Positions 25,601-38,600 of a stretch of DNA of 64,000 nucleotides are shown piece after piece. The stretch comes from Phylloscopus collybita (taxonomy: Eukaryota > Chordata > Aves > Passeriformes > Phylloscopidae). Made by a program: the position numbers and the translations under genes. Location: contig JAJNNQ010000137.1 of assembly GCA_027886175.1 (NCBI GenBank), positions 39,542,001 through 39,606,000 on the forward strand, read 5' to 3'. A model generated the notes under the pieces. It worked only from the letters and a program-made list of their open reading frames with translations, was not told the DNA's origin and did no database searches. Every line of letters starts with the position of its first letter. Position 1 is the first letter of the stretch.

Positions 25601-26808
25601 CTTTTGAAATTTTCTTGCTATTTCAAAATGTGTTTCAATAAAAAGATATTTCTGATTGTGGCAATTTTCATTGTGGTTGGACAGATTTTTGTGATACATG
25701 CTGAAGAATGACTAAATTTCTTCTGTGTTCTTTGCACGTAGGAAGGAAGGTCAGATATGCTGCCTCTCTGCCTTGTGGTCATTTCTGCAGAGGATTCACT
25801 GAGTTTCTCTTCTGTACCGGTCCAACTCAACATATTCAATTATCTGTTCTTTTAATTATTGACTTCTTAAGCTTTAGCTGCCTGATTTTTCAGAAAGAAA
25901 ATCTGTTTCTCACTTCTTTGACACTTTCTTTTGTTCTTCCATCAGCACTAGAAGGTATCAAGATACCTGGTTGTTACATCATTATCAACACTAGGGCAGC
26001 TGTCAAATGCTCTGATACTGAAAAGAGCACTGGCTGATATAAAAACAGGCTAGCATTAGTAAGCAAGAGGAATGTAGGTAATAAATTAAAATTACAGGAA
26101 GAAACTGTCTTTTGTTATAAAAATTCTTTTAAAGAACTGCACTGAAATATGACTTTTATTTACTAGTGTTGTGACTCATGTTAAAAAAATGCAAAAAAAC
26201 CCAGGAGAAAATGCACACTTTTAGCAGCTCGATTTCATTTTGTTTCAACCAGGAAAGTATTTCTTAAGCAATCAGAAAACAACTCAGTACAGTGAGCCCT
26301 CTTACGTTGCGCATTTGAGCAGTGACTGAGCACCAGCTAGCCAGGGATGCATTTATCTGTGATTCATGGCCTTGGGCAGCACTTCTGTTGTGTTAGAGAA
26401 AGAAGGTAGGCTGGTACCACAAAACCAGACTTTACAGACTTTATCATTTTATGCAGAGCCACTGTCTGAAGTTCAAAACTTCTTTAACATGTCCACAAAG
26501 AAATTGAGCATGGCGTGTTCTGAGACAATTTCTGGAATTTCACGACAGACTAGATGTTGGGCAGATGGAATTCCCTTCAGAACATGATAAAGCAGAAGAA
26601 ATGCTCCAAGATGCACTCAATGCATTGAAGATGTTACCAAAGTAATGTTTGGGATCAGATTAAAAAGAACCCCAAATGATTTTTTTTTTTTTCTTAAGAA
26701 AAGAAAGTGTGTTTTAGCCGTTAAGGATCTCAGCACCAACTTTTTCATTCTATGTATCTATTTCTATTGTGCCCCATTATTGCAGCATGATGCAACAGTG
26801 ATCATCAC
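19680..26808. other. Intergenic, no gene recognised
   Basis: This is the longest stretch without a named feature. It is AT-rich with random short frames. Contents noted are a tetranucleotide microsatellite at 21,294-21,336, an A/T-rich local palindrome near 22,178-22,205, a stretch at about 22,290-22,690 with an LTR-like tail that I could not bound, and a slightly GC-richer segment at about 24,185-24,690 of unknown nature. Confidence 0.5.
21294..21336 (+). repeat. Compound microsatellite (AAGC)n(AACC)n
   Basis: About four AAGC units run directly into about five AACC units, a compound tetranucleotide repeat. It is probably polymorphic in length. Confidence 0.95.
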
Positions 26809-27358
26809 TGTGTCCAGGGAGGTTACAGCCGCTGGCAGGGAAACAGACGGGATGAGTCTCTTTGTTAAGCTCCAGAATCCATTTTTATTCCCCCCACCCC
26901 AGGCTGGCGAGAGGGTGAGGACCAAAGAGAGAGAACAGGGGCGAGGTCGTGGGTTTTATCGAGAATTCAAGGGGAGGGGTCTTAGGGTTTGGATGAAGGG
27001 AGGAGATAACACAAGGACAGTAAGATCAGATTTCAGCCTCCTCAAAACAGGAGGACGCCACACCCCACGATTTAATAATTTAAATATACTCTCTATTGCC
27101 CAAGACAGATAGTCCTAGAAACCTTGCAATAATGCATTTCTCTTTGGAATATCTACATTTATAGATCTGCACACATCTTATGGTTTGTTTCCCCTATAAC
27201 TAAAACATTTACAATTATAGGTTATGTTTATAATTTATTATGTGACTTATAAATAAGCATTCCTCATCTGTTACAACTTCCTGATTCCCAGATGAGAATT
27301 AGGAAAGAATTTTGGAGTGAAGCTTTGAAGTGAAGGAGAGGGTTGTGTTCTCGTGACA
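26809..27358 (-). mobile_element. Antisense LTR (about 550 bp), boundaries less certain
   Basis: On the minus strand the block begins TGTCACGAGAACAC and ends GGACACA. A TATA-like GATAAAA (complement of 26,954-26,960) precedes AATAAA (complement of 26,884-26,889), the order expected in an LTR. GC-rich sequence sits at the U5 side. I could not find a matching target duplication with these ends, so one boundary may be off or the copy may be truncated. The 155-codon + frame at 26,645-27,112 runs through its non-coding U5/R and is not a gene. Confidence 0.65.
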
Positions 27359-30300
27359 CCCACCATATTCTGACTTTTTTTCTTTTCTGTTAATACAGCT
27401 GTTTCTGAGGAAAGCAATTTGCCATCTAGCTTGTGACTGAATCTTCTTACTCAGATTTTTTTGTTGAATGCATTAAAAGTATGTAGAAGCCAAAACCAGT
27501 TAAAATGACAACTGAGAAGTCATTTGTCATTACAGTTATCTCCAAGTCTGGCTGCATTGTTGTAGTGTGGAAAGAAGAAAATTGTATAACAGAAAGCACA
27601 AAGGTAGAAAGCAAAGGAGCCAGGAGTGTCTTTACTTTTAGCATAGTTTTTTTTCAAACAGTCTTGATGTCAATGGCCTGTGGTGACTAATGGAAGTGGC
27701 AAAGAAACTCGGGATGTTGAAACCTGCACATACAGGGCACATTGATCCCCATGCTACTGTATAGAAGCTATTGTTAATAACTCAGATTTTACCAATTGAT
27801 CTTCCAGGGGAAATAACTGTCAAGACTGCATTTTTTTAGAGGAAGAAGCTAAAGCACACCATTTAAATTTCTTGCTAGAAGGTCAACAGTAAACCTTGGT
27901 CTCTTGAGTCCTATCAATTGGCTGTTCATTATACTGCTGATATTGCCATGTCTCTTCCAGAGTTCTCCAGAGGCTTAGCACAGTGTAGGAATCCAGGAAA
28001 AAGCCATTAGATATAAACCTGGTAATGAAAAACCCTTTTCAGGTGTTCATCTCACACAGTTCTTTTCATAACGACTTTCAAGAATGCTAAGGGACCCTGG
28101 GGATCAAACTCTTTTTTACCTATGGAGGGGAAGTATCAGAAACTCAAAAGTAAGGCAGATGCATGACATTCATCTGTCGATGGTTGTTGGCTTGAGAAGT
28201 TTCGTAAGAGTATTTCATCTTGTGGTTCTCTGGCCCTGGACTAAGGTTGTGTGGCCACATAAAGCAATCCTGCAGTGGCATTACATGGAAGTTGCACCCC
28301 ACATTGTCAGCTTTCCTCCTAGAAAATGGGCATTCTGAATGATGCTTCTGAAAGCATCTCTTCACAGAGGTAGTAGCCTTTTTCAGAGGATTATGAATGG
28401 ATCACTGTACAAATGCTTATGTTCAGGCTGTAAATTACCCAAAACTCTTACAAGGTCTCCATCACATAGAGTAGAGGATAAAATGTTGTGCTTTTCTGTG
28501 GCTAAACTTGGCTTTGGCCTCTCTGGGATATCTTTACCCATGGACCAACATGAGCTGTTCCATGGAAGGAAAGGATTATATAAGATATATGTCATTACTT
28601 AAACTGACCTTTACTAAACCTTTATATTATTAATGTAAGTTATTTTTGTTGGATCAGTACAATGAGGATGTGGAGTAAAGGCCTTTCTCTGCATCAGACT
28701 CAAGTAATAGCCAAATCTCCCATTTTTATTTCCAGGCATTGTTTTATGAGATGCAAAATGCCAGCCTATCTGTGCAAGGGAGGAAGAAGTATTTGGTAAA
28801 CCAGCACAAGGCATAGGGTAGCCTCAATCTCAACGTGTTTTACCACAGAATTAGACAATTAAAAAGAGCCTTTGGGAATAAGAAGAGTCAGGTGATGACA
28901 TCAACAGATGGTGGATGAGAATGCTGTATATGTGATTTAATTCTCTTCATTTTTGTTTGTTTGCAAAACTTTGAGTCAAAAGGAAATAGGAGAAAGTGAA
29001 GGGAATTTAAGAACAGGTGAAGGTACAGCATGAACTGTGAAGGTTTTTGTTTAGCCGTCAGTGGAGACAAACTTTACATTTCAAAGACAGCAGGATGAGA
29101 GGCCTGATTAACAGAGTAGGAAGTGAAAAAGTATTTTTTGAGCCTTCAATAATACAGGACCAAAGGATTTTCTGTGGTAACATATTTAATGTACTTTAGA
29201 AGCCAATTGCAGGATACTGTGTGAAGCACTACTGACAGCAGAGAAGACTTCAGGAATCTTGCAGATCAGGGATAGAAAATAGAAAAAATGTCAAGAAATT
29301 CCAAAATCCTTTCAGGCAAGTGAGAGAAGGAATTAAATAGGAAATATAAAACATGTGTGTAAATAAGTATAGGTTTCAGTATTGTGGCAAATTGGACATT
29401 CTGATTTCACATTTTTTAGCAAAAAAAAAAAGTTATTGAGCTCTGTGACAACACAATTAGATAAAATGTTGTGAAGATTAATTATAAAGTTAGCACTGGT
29501 AGGAACAATAATGTATTTTATCAAAAAGACACAACAAAGTGAAATCTGTGTTTTCCTGAATATAAGCAATTGAAGCAAATTATAGGATTATGCATCCAAT
29601 TCAAACATGAATATGGCAAGACTGAATTTCATTGTGGCAGCTGTCCATTGTCACCATGACAAAACAGCTGAATTTTCTGAAAGCCAGAAATAGAAGAGCC
29701 TGCTAATACGTGAGTTGTTACATATAAAAGATTCAGGTTAGAGTGTGCTTTGTTGAAATGCTTAGCTACTGAGTTGGTTCATTTAGAAAGATATCAGGTA
29801 AGGAGATACTCAACAATTAGGAATAAATGTATCCTATTAAAAAATGAGGCACATCATGGGAGGACTGTCATCACAGGTTTGGATAATGTGTTTTAGCCAG
29901 AGGCTAACATTAGTATGCAGGCACTTGTTTTATATTTTTCCTGTTTTTACAGTGCTATCCTCTTGAAGCTCATTAAATCTTTTTCTGCACTAAGGGCACT
30001 CAGGCATGAATAATCTAAGGAGTAAACCGAATACTATTATAAATACACAAGAGTCCATTACAAGAAGTAGTAAATTTAAAGATGATTAAAAAGCAATAGC
30101 AATGCGCAAACAACCTCTTAAGCACACACAGCTATAAGATAAGCAGTATCTGTTTTTCTTGTGAAGGATTCATTACAAGATGAGTCTTAGAAATGAGTGA
30201 AATAAATAACTCAGCCTGATTAATGAGCTACCATGAATCATCTCTAGATCACAAGTTCAAAAACAAAAAAGAGGAATTGTTACTGCTTTGTGCTTTATTT

Positions 30301-30786
30301 AATTATGAGGCTCAAAATGCATAAGACCATGCAAAACAGGTGTAAAAATGCTGTACTCTGTATAAATGAGGACAAATTCTAACAGGCGTTTTTCACCTTT
30401 TTACAAGGTTTTTGAGAGTTCAAGTTCAACAGAATATCTAAACATACATCCCTCTGTTTAAAAGTCCTCAAGCTTAACTGACTGAAGTGTTATAGGGCAC
30501 CTAACCTAAGGGAATTATGGGTTTAAAAAAATATTTTAAAATATTTAAAATTGTCTGAATCGGTTTTTAGGCAGATGAGGCATTTAACTTTAAGCCTGAA
30601 CTCTGAACTTCATCTTTTCAAAGGCTGGAGGAACACTGCAGGTGGCATAATTCACAAAGTGAGCCAAGTACCTCTAGGACTGTGTCTCACACACGTGAAT
30701 GTGTTTTCTGTAGGCAAGTAGGTGAGGAATGGCTTTCCCCCTTCTCTCTTTTGTGAATTTTCCATTAAGCAAAATCAAAGACATCA
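27359..30786. other. Intergenic, no gene recognised
   Basis: This is AT-rich sequence. Two adjacent + frames (28,084-28,338 and 28,339-28,602) sit end to end but show no known domain. No repeat was identified. Confidence 0.5.
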
Positions 30787-30791
30787 TCTTT

Positions 30792-31511
30792 TGTTATAAA
30801 TTTAAAGAGCCAATCTCAAATAAGAACAATTTATTGCCAGTGAGAATTCCAAACAAGAGATTGACAAAGCCAAATAAAGCAATCGACAGAGTCAGCGAAG
30901 CAAGGGAAGTGGTGTGCACCAGGTGAAAACCCCAAACGTGACCTCTACTGTGCCACGTTCCCCCTGAGGCTTCACAAGTGCCCGAGTCCAAGTCTGTTAG
31001 CTTTATACCCTTCTTGGGTTTGGACTCCGTGTACATGTCCAGACTTGTTTCCCTGTCCTGGAGTCGGGGGTGGGGGGTGGGGGTGGGGATGTTGAAACTT
31101 CCAGCGGCCAAGCTTGCCGCTCAGTTTAGAATTTCTATAGATTCTTTTGTCCCTTGATGCCGTAGTTGATAGGATCAGGAGAACCATAGCCGTGCCTGAA
31201 AAGCACGTTTCCTGGGTGTGGGAAGTTCCTGGAGTACTCTTAATGTTCCAGATAGGATGTATTCACTGGGCTATCAGCCCTTATCAGATGCTGATCACCT
31301 TTCACCTCCATGGCTCTCCACCTCTCATTGGTATTATAATTCCTTGATTCCTTCTTCTTGTGAAATCTGCCAGCCCTGCGCAGTCTGGGGCTGCTGGTGT
31401 TTTGAGAACTGCAGACTTTTCTTAACTTATTTACAATGCTGTTATTACAAAAACCTAATTCACCCTTCACCAATATCACATCATAAAAACATGAATTAAC
31501 CCATCACCACA
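30792..31511 (-). mobile_element. Antisense solo LTR, 720 bp, with 5-bp target duplication
   Basis: Read on the minus strand it starts TGTGGTGATGGG and ends TTTATAACA. Identical 5-bp TCTTT copies flank it at 30,787-30,791 and 31,512-31,516. On the minus strand TATAAA (31,012-31,017) precedes AATAAA (30,830-30,835), separated by about 180 bp of R-like sequence. A C-rich run (minus strand) lies at about 31,066-31,086. The 5-bp duplication is typical of class III (ERVL-like) or class I elements rather than class II. No internal coding region is present. Confidence 0.87.
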
Positions 31512-31606
31512 TCTTTCAAGCTCAAAAGGGTTCTATGCCAAAGAATATCAAGGCATAGATATTCTTGGCACAAAAATACCAGGCGTCCTGTGTGGACAAA
31601 CAATGC

Positions 31607-32326
31607 TGTCTTGGGTTATGTGTATTCTATTTCATCTTGAAAAGCAGTTGGGGAGATGTTTTTCTTTATCTCTTGTCACTCTGGGGGGAGGGAAGCAGAT
31701 GCCTTCTGATAATGGGACAGCTGTTAAAACCAGGTGGGGCAGTGTTTCTTATCTCTTTCACTGCCCATCCTCCCTCCAGGGGAATATTTTCTGCTAATGG
31801 GCCATTAAGGCTCACCAATGACATGACACATTCCATCATCCCATTGTGAGATGCTCCACCCGATGTGGGGGGAGCCAACCATTCCTACCTAGATAAAACC
31901 TGAGATGCAGGAACACAATGTATCTGGTTCCACTGGATTCCCAGAGGAAGACTGGACCCTTCTCACCATCACTGGACCCTTTTCTCTCAGGATCATCTCT
32001 GCTCCAATAGAACCACATCTGCCACTCCAGGAGGACTTACTTTTGGGCTGCTTCCAACACCCTGACCAACAGAGTGTCAGGTTGTAGCTCTGACTCTGTC
32101 AGGGTTTGGAGGATTGTTGTTTGTTTGTTTGCTTTTTTGTTTGTTTTCTACTACATTTGTATTGTTAATATTCCTAGTAAGGAACTGTTATTCCTATTCC
32201 CAAATCTTTGCCTGAAAGCCCTTAATCGCAAAATTATAATTCGGAGGGGGTGAGGGGTATACATTCTCCATTCCAAGGGAAATTCCAGCTTTGTCTGGCA
32301 GATACCTGTCTTTCAAAACCAAGACA
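31607..32326 (+). mobile_element. Solo LTR, 720 bp, with terminal inverted repeats and 5-bp target duplication
   Basis: The block begins TGTCTTGG and ends CCAAGACA, an exact 8-bp terminal inverted repeat. It is flanked by identical AATGC copies at 31,602-31,606 and 32,327-32,331. A TATA-like GATAAAA lies at about 31,892-31,898, and a TTTG-rich run occurs near 32,117-32,145. It interrupts a CR1 reading frame: the CR1 sequence before AATGC continues directly after it. The 5-bp duplication fits an ERVL-like or class I element. The small open frames inside are not genes. Confidence 0.9.
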
Positions 32327-32936
32327 AATGCCAAACTCAAAAAACAAAAAGGAAGCCTAGAGAAGGTAGACGGAAGGACAGGTAACATGGTGGGAATACA
32401 GAAGCATCGTCCAAGCACCCAAGCGATGAAGTTTGGAAAGAAGTCCAAAAGTAATTGAATCTGGCTAGGTATGTCATAAACAACAAGAAGGGCTTCAAGC
32501 GAGAAAAGGAAGAGTAGGGAAAGTATGGATCCATTGCTCAAAGACACAGGGTACCGGGTTACACAGGACATGGAAAGGTAAAGGTACTAAATGTCCTATT
32601 TGTCCCACTCTACTAGCAAGACTGTCCATCAGCAATCCCAGGTTTCAGACAGCAAGGAAAGAAGTCTGGTGCAAGGAAGGTGTACTCTTAGTGGAAGATG
32701 ATCAGGTTAGAGAATTCTTAAGGAAACTGGACATACATCAATCCATGGGACCTGATGGCATGCATCCACAAGTGCTGAGGGAGAATGTCATCATGAGGCC
32801 ACTTTTGATAATCTTTGATCAGTCATGGCAATTGGGAGAAATGCCCAAGGACTGCCAGAAGGCAAATGCCACTTGTATCTTCAAAAAATGTAAGGAAGAG
32901 TACCCAGGAAACTACAGGCTGGTCAGTCTCACCTCC

Positions 32937-33237
32937 TGTTGCAATACAACGCAAATGAACGACACTCACACATTGAGATGACCAAGGCAAAAAAAGGGGC
33001 AGTTTATTTACAGACTTTGACATTTATAGAATTCCAACAGGATTGGACCATGGATTGGAGGAAGAAAATTGTCCTCTCCAACCACACTGGTCAAACCAGC
33101 AGTCCATCAATTCTCTCCTCCTCCAGAAAGGAATGCAAAACAATCATTATTTAAATGAAAGGTGTGTGAGAAAGTCCACCACAAAAAGTAAAACATCAGA
33201 AGGCTGAAAAGAACTTTAGAAAAACTTTAGAAGAACA
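32937..33237 (-). mobile_element. Antisense LTR fragment related to the one at 19.4 kb
   Basis: The segment 33,058-33,142 aligns by eye with 19,492-19,572 ('ggtcaa', '...agaaaggaatgcaaaac' and others), and both lie downstream of a 'ttta' rich U3/R antisense block. It interrupts CR1 reverse transcriptase sequence at about 32,937. The ends are approximate; I found no clear target duplication, so a deletion may have accompanied or followed the insertion. Confidence 0.6.
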
Positions 33238-35206
33238 GGGTGATAGCCTCCACCTCAGGAAAGGATGGAGCTATGTTCTTTTCAGTGGTGCCCAGTGGCA
33301 ATGGGCACAAACTGTAACACAGATGGTTTGAAATGTCACAAAATATTTCTTCACTGTGAAGGTGACTGAGGACTAGCACTAGGAGGTACTCAAAAAGTAA
33401 TCTGGACTCCAGGTGGCCCAGCTTATGCAGGAGGTTAGGACTAGTTTCCCTACAGAGGTCCCTTCCAAACTCAATAGTTTTCCAACTCTGTGAAATAATC
33501 CTGAGAGTTAAGCCTGGAGTGGAAACCCAGATCCTATCTCCAAGTCATTGTCTTACCTCTGAATAACAAAACGAGGTTTCTTCTTCCCCCTGTCCTGACT
33601 CCCCTTGTACTGCACAGGTTAGCAATGTCAGCTAGGAGAGAGGAAATGTGGGCTGGAGCTGCTTGAGGATGACAAAGGACAGCTTCTTTCTAAAGTTTGT
33701 GACAAAGGATGGAAATTTGAGTTAGGATAGCTTGAAGTTATACTAGAGTTTGCTTTTTAAATTTTTTTTAAAGTTACACTTCCTGATTCTTTTGTTATGA
33801 AAGTACAGAAAGAAACCAAAATTATATTGAAAATATTTGTGAAGACATGTCATAACAAAGGAATTCTTCCTTTGGTAAGATGCAAACAAGTTAGTAAAAA
33901 AATTGGTACTTGTAATTTTGCCACTTGTTTTTACTGTCTATATTACAACACCTTTCTTTTCCTCATTAAAACATGCATTTGCAAAATGTTTGAAGTTCTA
34001 GAGGTAACCTTGAAAAAATTCTAAAAGACTTAAAAGTGTATGCAGAAAATATTCAGCATAGGAAGATGAAAATCATCATTGAAATTCCAATGGAGTTATC
34101 ATTAGCCTTTTTACTGAGGACTAAGGCTGAGGATAATGATTGTTTTTCAGGTGTTTAACCTAGACAGCCCTGCTGCTTGAACTGCCACTACAGGTTTTGA
34201 GTGAGAAATCAGAGGGGACTGGTCTTAATTCTAACACATCCTGATCAGACAGCTGGAAATAAATCTACTGGTTGATACTGAGACGTTTTGTTCTTATGTT
34301 TGGAGGTCCTAAGAAAATAAGATTGTTACTGCCAAAAATTATCAGAAAAACTTTCTGGGGAAGTATTTGTTTCTCTAATTAATTTATTTCAAATTAATTT
34401 TGTTTTCTAAAATTATCCATATCTTTTACTATCCTTTGTGTTTAGTAAGGCTGTTGCATTACTAGAATGTAAAGAAATGCATATGATTGGAATGTTTTCC
34501 TATATATGGGGATTCTTGGATGAGAAGATTTTTAAGACTGGTAATACTCCATAACAAACTAGGTAGGGATGGAACAGAAAACCTTATGATAGTTGTCCTA
34601 AAAAAGTTAACCTATTTAAGCCATGCTGTTAGCTTTGGAAGGAGACTTGAACTGGTAATTCATCGTTTTTCCTAGTGTTCAGAATTCTTGATTACCCGAA
34701 ATAGAAACTAATGGTTGATCAAATAAGACTTGGAAAATATCCACAATCGTTTCATAGTCTTTACAGCAAGATCTTTCTTACAATTTACAAAGTAGTTCAG
34801 GTTGGTCAGAGATTGTGTAGCTCACAGGGTCTACATTTTTATATAATTATTGTATGTATAAATATTAATAATGAACCTTGTGATATTTGGCTATGGTGCA
34901 GTTAGCAGAAACAGAATTTTTTTCTATTTTACTCATGGTGTTTTATCTATTGTTTGGTCTGTTTGGTGCCAGAATGAGAGGATCTTAGCTTTTGATTTCT
35001 ACATTTATCTATTACCTAACTAAAAGGAAAGAAGACAAAGAGCAAGCCATAAATGGTGTAAAGAATGGGCAAATATTGTTACAGGACCCTGTGAATTTAT
35101 TTCTTTCATTAAATATGTTATCTGTCAAAAAAATGGGTCAGCTTTTTGGGAATTGAATTTTACAGAAGATTCCATCTGGCTTTTCCAATTGTTACAAGGA
35201 AGGATG

Positions 35207-35207
<1 letters not shown>

Positions 35208-35257
<50 letters not shown>
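35208..35257 (+). repeat. 50-base poly-T homopolymer
   Basis: Fifty uninterrupted T are followed by AATATGAAATAC. A 9-bp inverted repeat frames the region: GAAGGATGC at 35,199-35,207 touches the left edge, and GCATCCTTC lies at 35,293-35,301. Poly-T could be the poly-A tail of a minus-strand retrocopy, but the sequence to the right is not recognised. Confidence 0.95.
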
Positions 35258-35262
<5 letters not shown>

Positions 35263-35634
35263 GAAATACTATAGTGTTCCACAGAGAGAGAGGCATCCTT
35301 CAGGGTGGCTTTTTACAACAGACTTCTTAAAATATCAAAGCATTAACTGCATATAAAAAACATTTTCAGCTGTTAATGAGGGCATGTAAAATTTTTATGA
35401 GATGAAACCCAAGTCTATTTGAAAAGTAAAGACTCAGCTTTTACTTGAGAATTTGCTTATATTCACCACGAGATGTAGAGCCTGGACATTGGTTTTGCTA
35501 GCATAATATTCTCAGAGGCCAAGAAATCAGACTTTGGAGTTTAGTTTCTAGATACCATTATACATAGACACAACAATTTAAATGGGCTCTTTGGGGTTTG
35601 ACACCCAATAAAACAATTGGTTTGGGTGTAGCCC

Positions 35635-35682
35635 AAACTTATAACAAATTCCCAGGTTCTAAACTTATAACAAATTCCCAGG
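35635..35682 (+). repeat. Tandem duplication, 26-bp unit
   Basis: The unit beginning aaacttataacaaattccca occurs at 35,635-35,660, and its first 22 bases repeat exactly at 35,661-35,682. It looks like a recent replication-slippage duplication. Confidence 0.9.
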
Positions 35683-38600
35683 CTCATATTGGATGATTAA
35701 GCCGTCCTCTGTAATGAATATCTAAACATGTCACACAAATATTCATTCATTCAGTCTTGAATTCAGGCTGTGGTAACAACTACATAGCTCTCTCACTAGA
35801 GAGATATATCTTCAAAATAAATGGGAAATTTAGCCTCTACTATTAAATTGCACAATAAAATACCATTTGTTAGATAATTCCAAATAAACACACTGGATAA
35901 CTGAGGAAGAACCAGATGAATGTCCTATAGGTTTATAAGTAACCCAGCTATTCCAGTGAGCAGAAATACTGAGTAAAAGCCCCCTAAAGCTATTACGGAA
36001 AAATAAATCCTGAAGATTCAGTTTTGTACACTACCTAAAACACATACACAGAAGTCATTCACTGCTTTCCCATAACAGAAGTGAGCAAATATTTGAACAT
36101 GCAGTGTGCATGTTGAAATTCCTTCCTTTGACCCTTAAAATCAGAACCACATATTTACTTTGAATAAACTTCAGGGTGCTTGGAGAAGAAAAATAAGACA
36201 GCAATGATAAGGCAAATGGCCAGGTTTCAATTTGGTATATCTGCCTCATTGACATCCACTTAAATGACACTGCTTTAACAGAGAAATTGGTTTTCCTGTC
36301 TTTTTCCAGTTCCATAGAGCTTCCAGAGATTATCATGATGGCAGAAGATTCTTCACTGCCTTTGACATTGAATTTCTTCTTGATCTGTGAAAAGTTGGGT
36401 TATTCTCCATGAATCTGCTGTACTCATTTTACACTGGCAAAAATAACTATCGAGACTCTAAATGAATTAAAAAAATAGTATCTTGGGGGTGGGCATGAGA
36501 GCCTCTGCTCTCTTACAATCAATGACTTTTGAACTAAATTAGGTGAATTTAAAATTTTACCTTGCAGTCTAATATTACTATAGGAATTTCATTCTGGAAC
36601 TGGATTTCCAAGGATGAAGATGTGAACATCTGGCAGCCTATTTCAGCACCATAAAAGAATGAGGCTGTGAGAAGGTGTGGACTTGAATGTTTAACAAAAT
36701 ATATTTGGGCACACAGTTTTGCTGCTACCACTAAGAGTTTTTCTGCTTTATACAATATTCTTGGGCCTGAATTCCTGCCTATTTTTCTTATTTAGATTCT
36801 TCAGGAATCCTGTGACATGCTAATTTGCAAGATGAGCTATAGAAAAATCTATTTTCAGTGATTATTACTGATGTTATTTGGGGCAAACTGAGTGACAGCT
36901 ACTATTTCTTCCCTAAGCTGCTGTGAAATTTCATCCATTCTTTACCAGTGGGAGCCACTCAAAAGTGGGATCATTCAAAAAATTCACAAAGTTATCTGTT
37001 GTATGGCTCTGGATGATCCTGCATGCTTAAGAATATAGCATACAGTAATAAAAGACATTTGCAATGAAATATGTTATTAAAATGGCACTTAGTCAATTTA
37101 GGTGTCAATTTCTCATTTGATAGCAAGACAATTCTGCAGAAGAACTAAACCAGCACATCAATACAGTGTTTGAACATTAACTCCTCTTGTCATACAGTGA
37201 ATAGTCATGTAGTGGAACAAAGATCATGAAATATGCCACAAGAACAAAATCCAACGACTGTTGTGAAATGGATTGCAAGAATGCAACTTTGGGACATGAC
37301 CAGAAATGGAGCAGACTAAGTTGATGCTGGTTATACAAAAAGAGGTCTTTCAGTACATGCTGATATGATAAATGACTATGGGCCAGGCTCCTAGCCAAGT
37401 CTGCTGCCCTGGCAATGCAACTGACAGCTTCTTGCAAACGGATGTGACAAAAAATGAGATAAATACTAATGCTGTGCCAACTTCACTCTGCTCCTGGGAG
37501 TGTCCAATGAGTCTTTATCCCACCCAATAATGCAAGTTCTGCACGCTTTGTGCACCCAGAGCTCTCAAGTGAAAAGCAGAGCTCTGAGTGTGAAAGCAGC
37601 TCCATACTACATTTTAGGTATTGTTTTGAAAACCTTAGGCATATGTTGTTTTGTTACTTTTTAATTTTCATCTTTACCTGCATGGAAGATTTATCTCCCC
37701 TCACCTTCCTCATCCCTCCAACACAGAAAACAGAATCGGTGTACTTTGGTCTAGTCAAGTCTGGATATTCTAGGAAAAATCAGCTTTCCTGTTTTATCTT
37801 AGGCATTGAAGGTTGAAAATAGGACTTATAGTCATTGTAATTTTTAATCATAGAGTTCTTCCAGTACTGCCTAACTTCTTCATACTCCCTGGGCTGTATT
37901 CTCTATTTCAGAAAGCGTTGCTGATAAGAAGTATTTATATAACAGGTAATTTAAAAATTATTTTCATGAAAATACTGACATTAACACTAACACTTAGATT
38001 GAGGGTTAATGGAATTTTTCATAGTTCTGTGAAAAAGACCATTTTCTGGGTAAAAAAAAAAAAAAAAGTGAAATCCATGGTTATTTTTGTTATCAAGTTT
38101 AAAAGAATCATCAATAAGAATGTCAGTGCCTGAAGTCCTTTAGTCCCCTTCAAAGAATAAATATTTAATTTTGAAAGTTTTGTAATAACAGTCCTTTTGT
38201 GTGTGATGGTTCTGGTGTAGTCATCTGGAAAACAGTGGTAGAGGCATATGAAAGAAATGGGAATAGCATTGGTTAAAACAGCAGAGTTTACTCTTGCAGA
38301 GACAAATAATCAATAATTGGCACTTTCAGGAAGCTGGGCAGCTCAGGGACATGGATTACCTAAAAATCAAAGTTCAACAATAGTCTTAATAAAAATTACA
38401 TCAGGTTTCAAATTAAATCCCTAACAGCAGAAATGCAAAGTAGAAGCTAAAATTCTACAAGTAGTTTACCACAGACTCTTTCCTCTAGCATGTCTAAACT
38501 GAAGAATTTACCATTAATTCTGCTTTTGGCCTTGATTTGTTAGGTGAGGTAGTGTGGAGTTGTTTTGTTTTTTTTTTTTTTTTAGCTGGTTTGTTTGGTT

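Larger units (their letters stand above)
31571..33490 (+). mobile_element. Old CR1 LINE copy, broken by LTR insertions
   Basis: CR1 ORF2 traces start just before the 720-bp LTR (RPVWTNN at about 31,584-31,604) and resume after it (32,327 on). They run through the segment after the endonuclease into the reverse transcriptase entry region, with SMGPDGMHPQVLRE and GNYRLVSLTS at 32,691-32,936. A second LTR fragment follows, and then CR1 3'-end sequence (about 33,240-33,490), with most of the reverse transcriptase missing between. It is sense and strongly mutated. The final part could be a separate CR1 copy. Confidence 0.75.

Noticed and set aside
26645..27112. 155-codon + frame
   Set aside because: It crosses the edge of an antisense LTR and includes its non-coding U5/R signals.
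28084..28602. Two end-to-end + frames considered as one broken gene
   Set aside because: No residues resemble a known family, and overlapping minus-strand frames of similar length exist.
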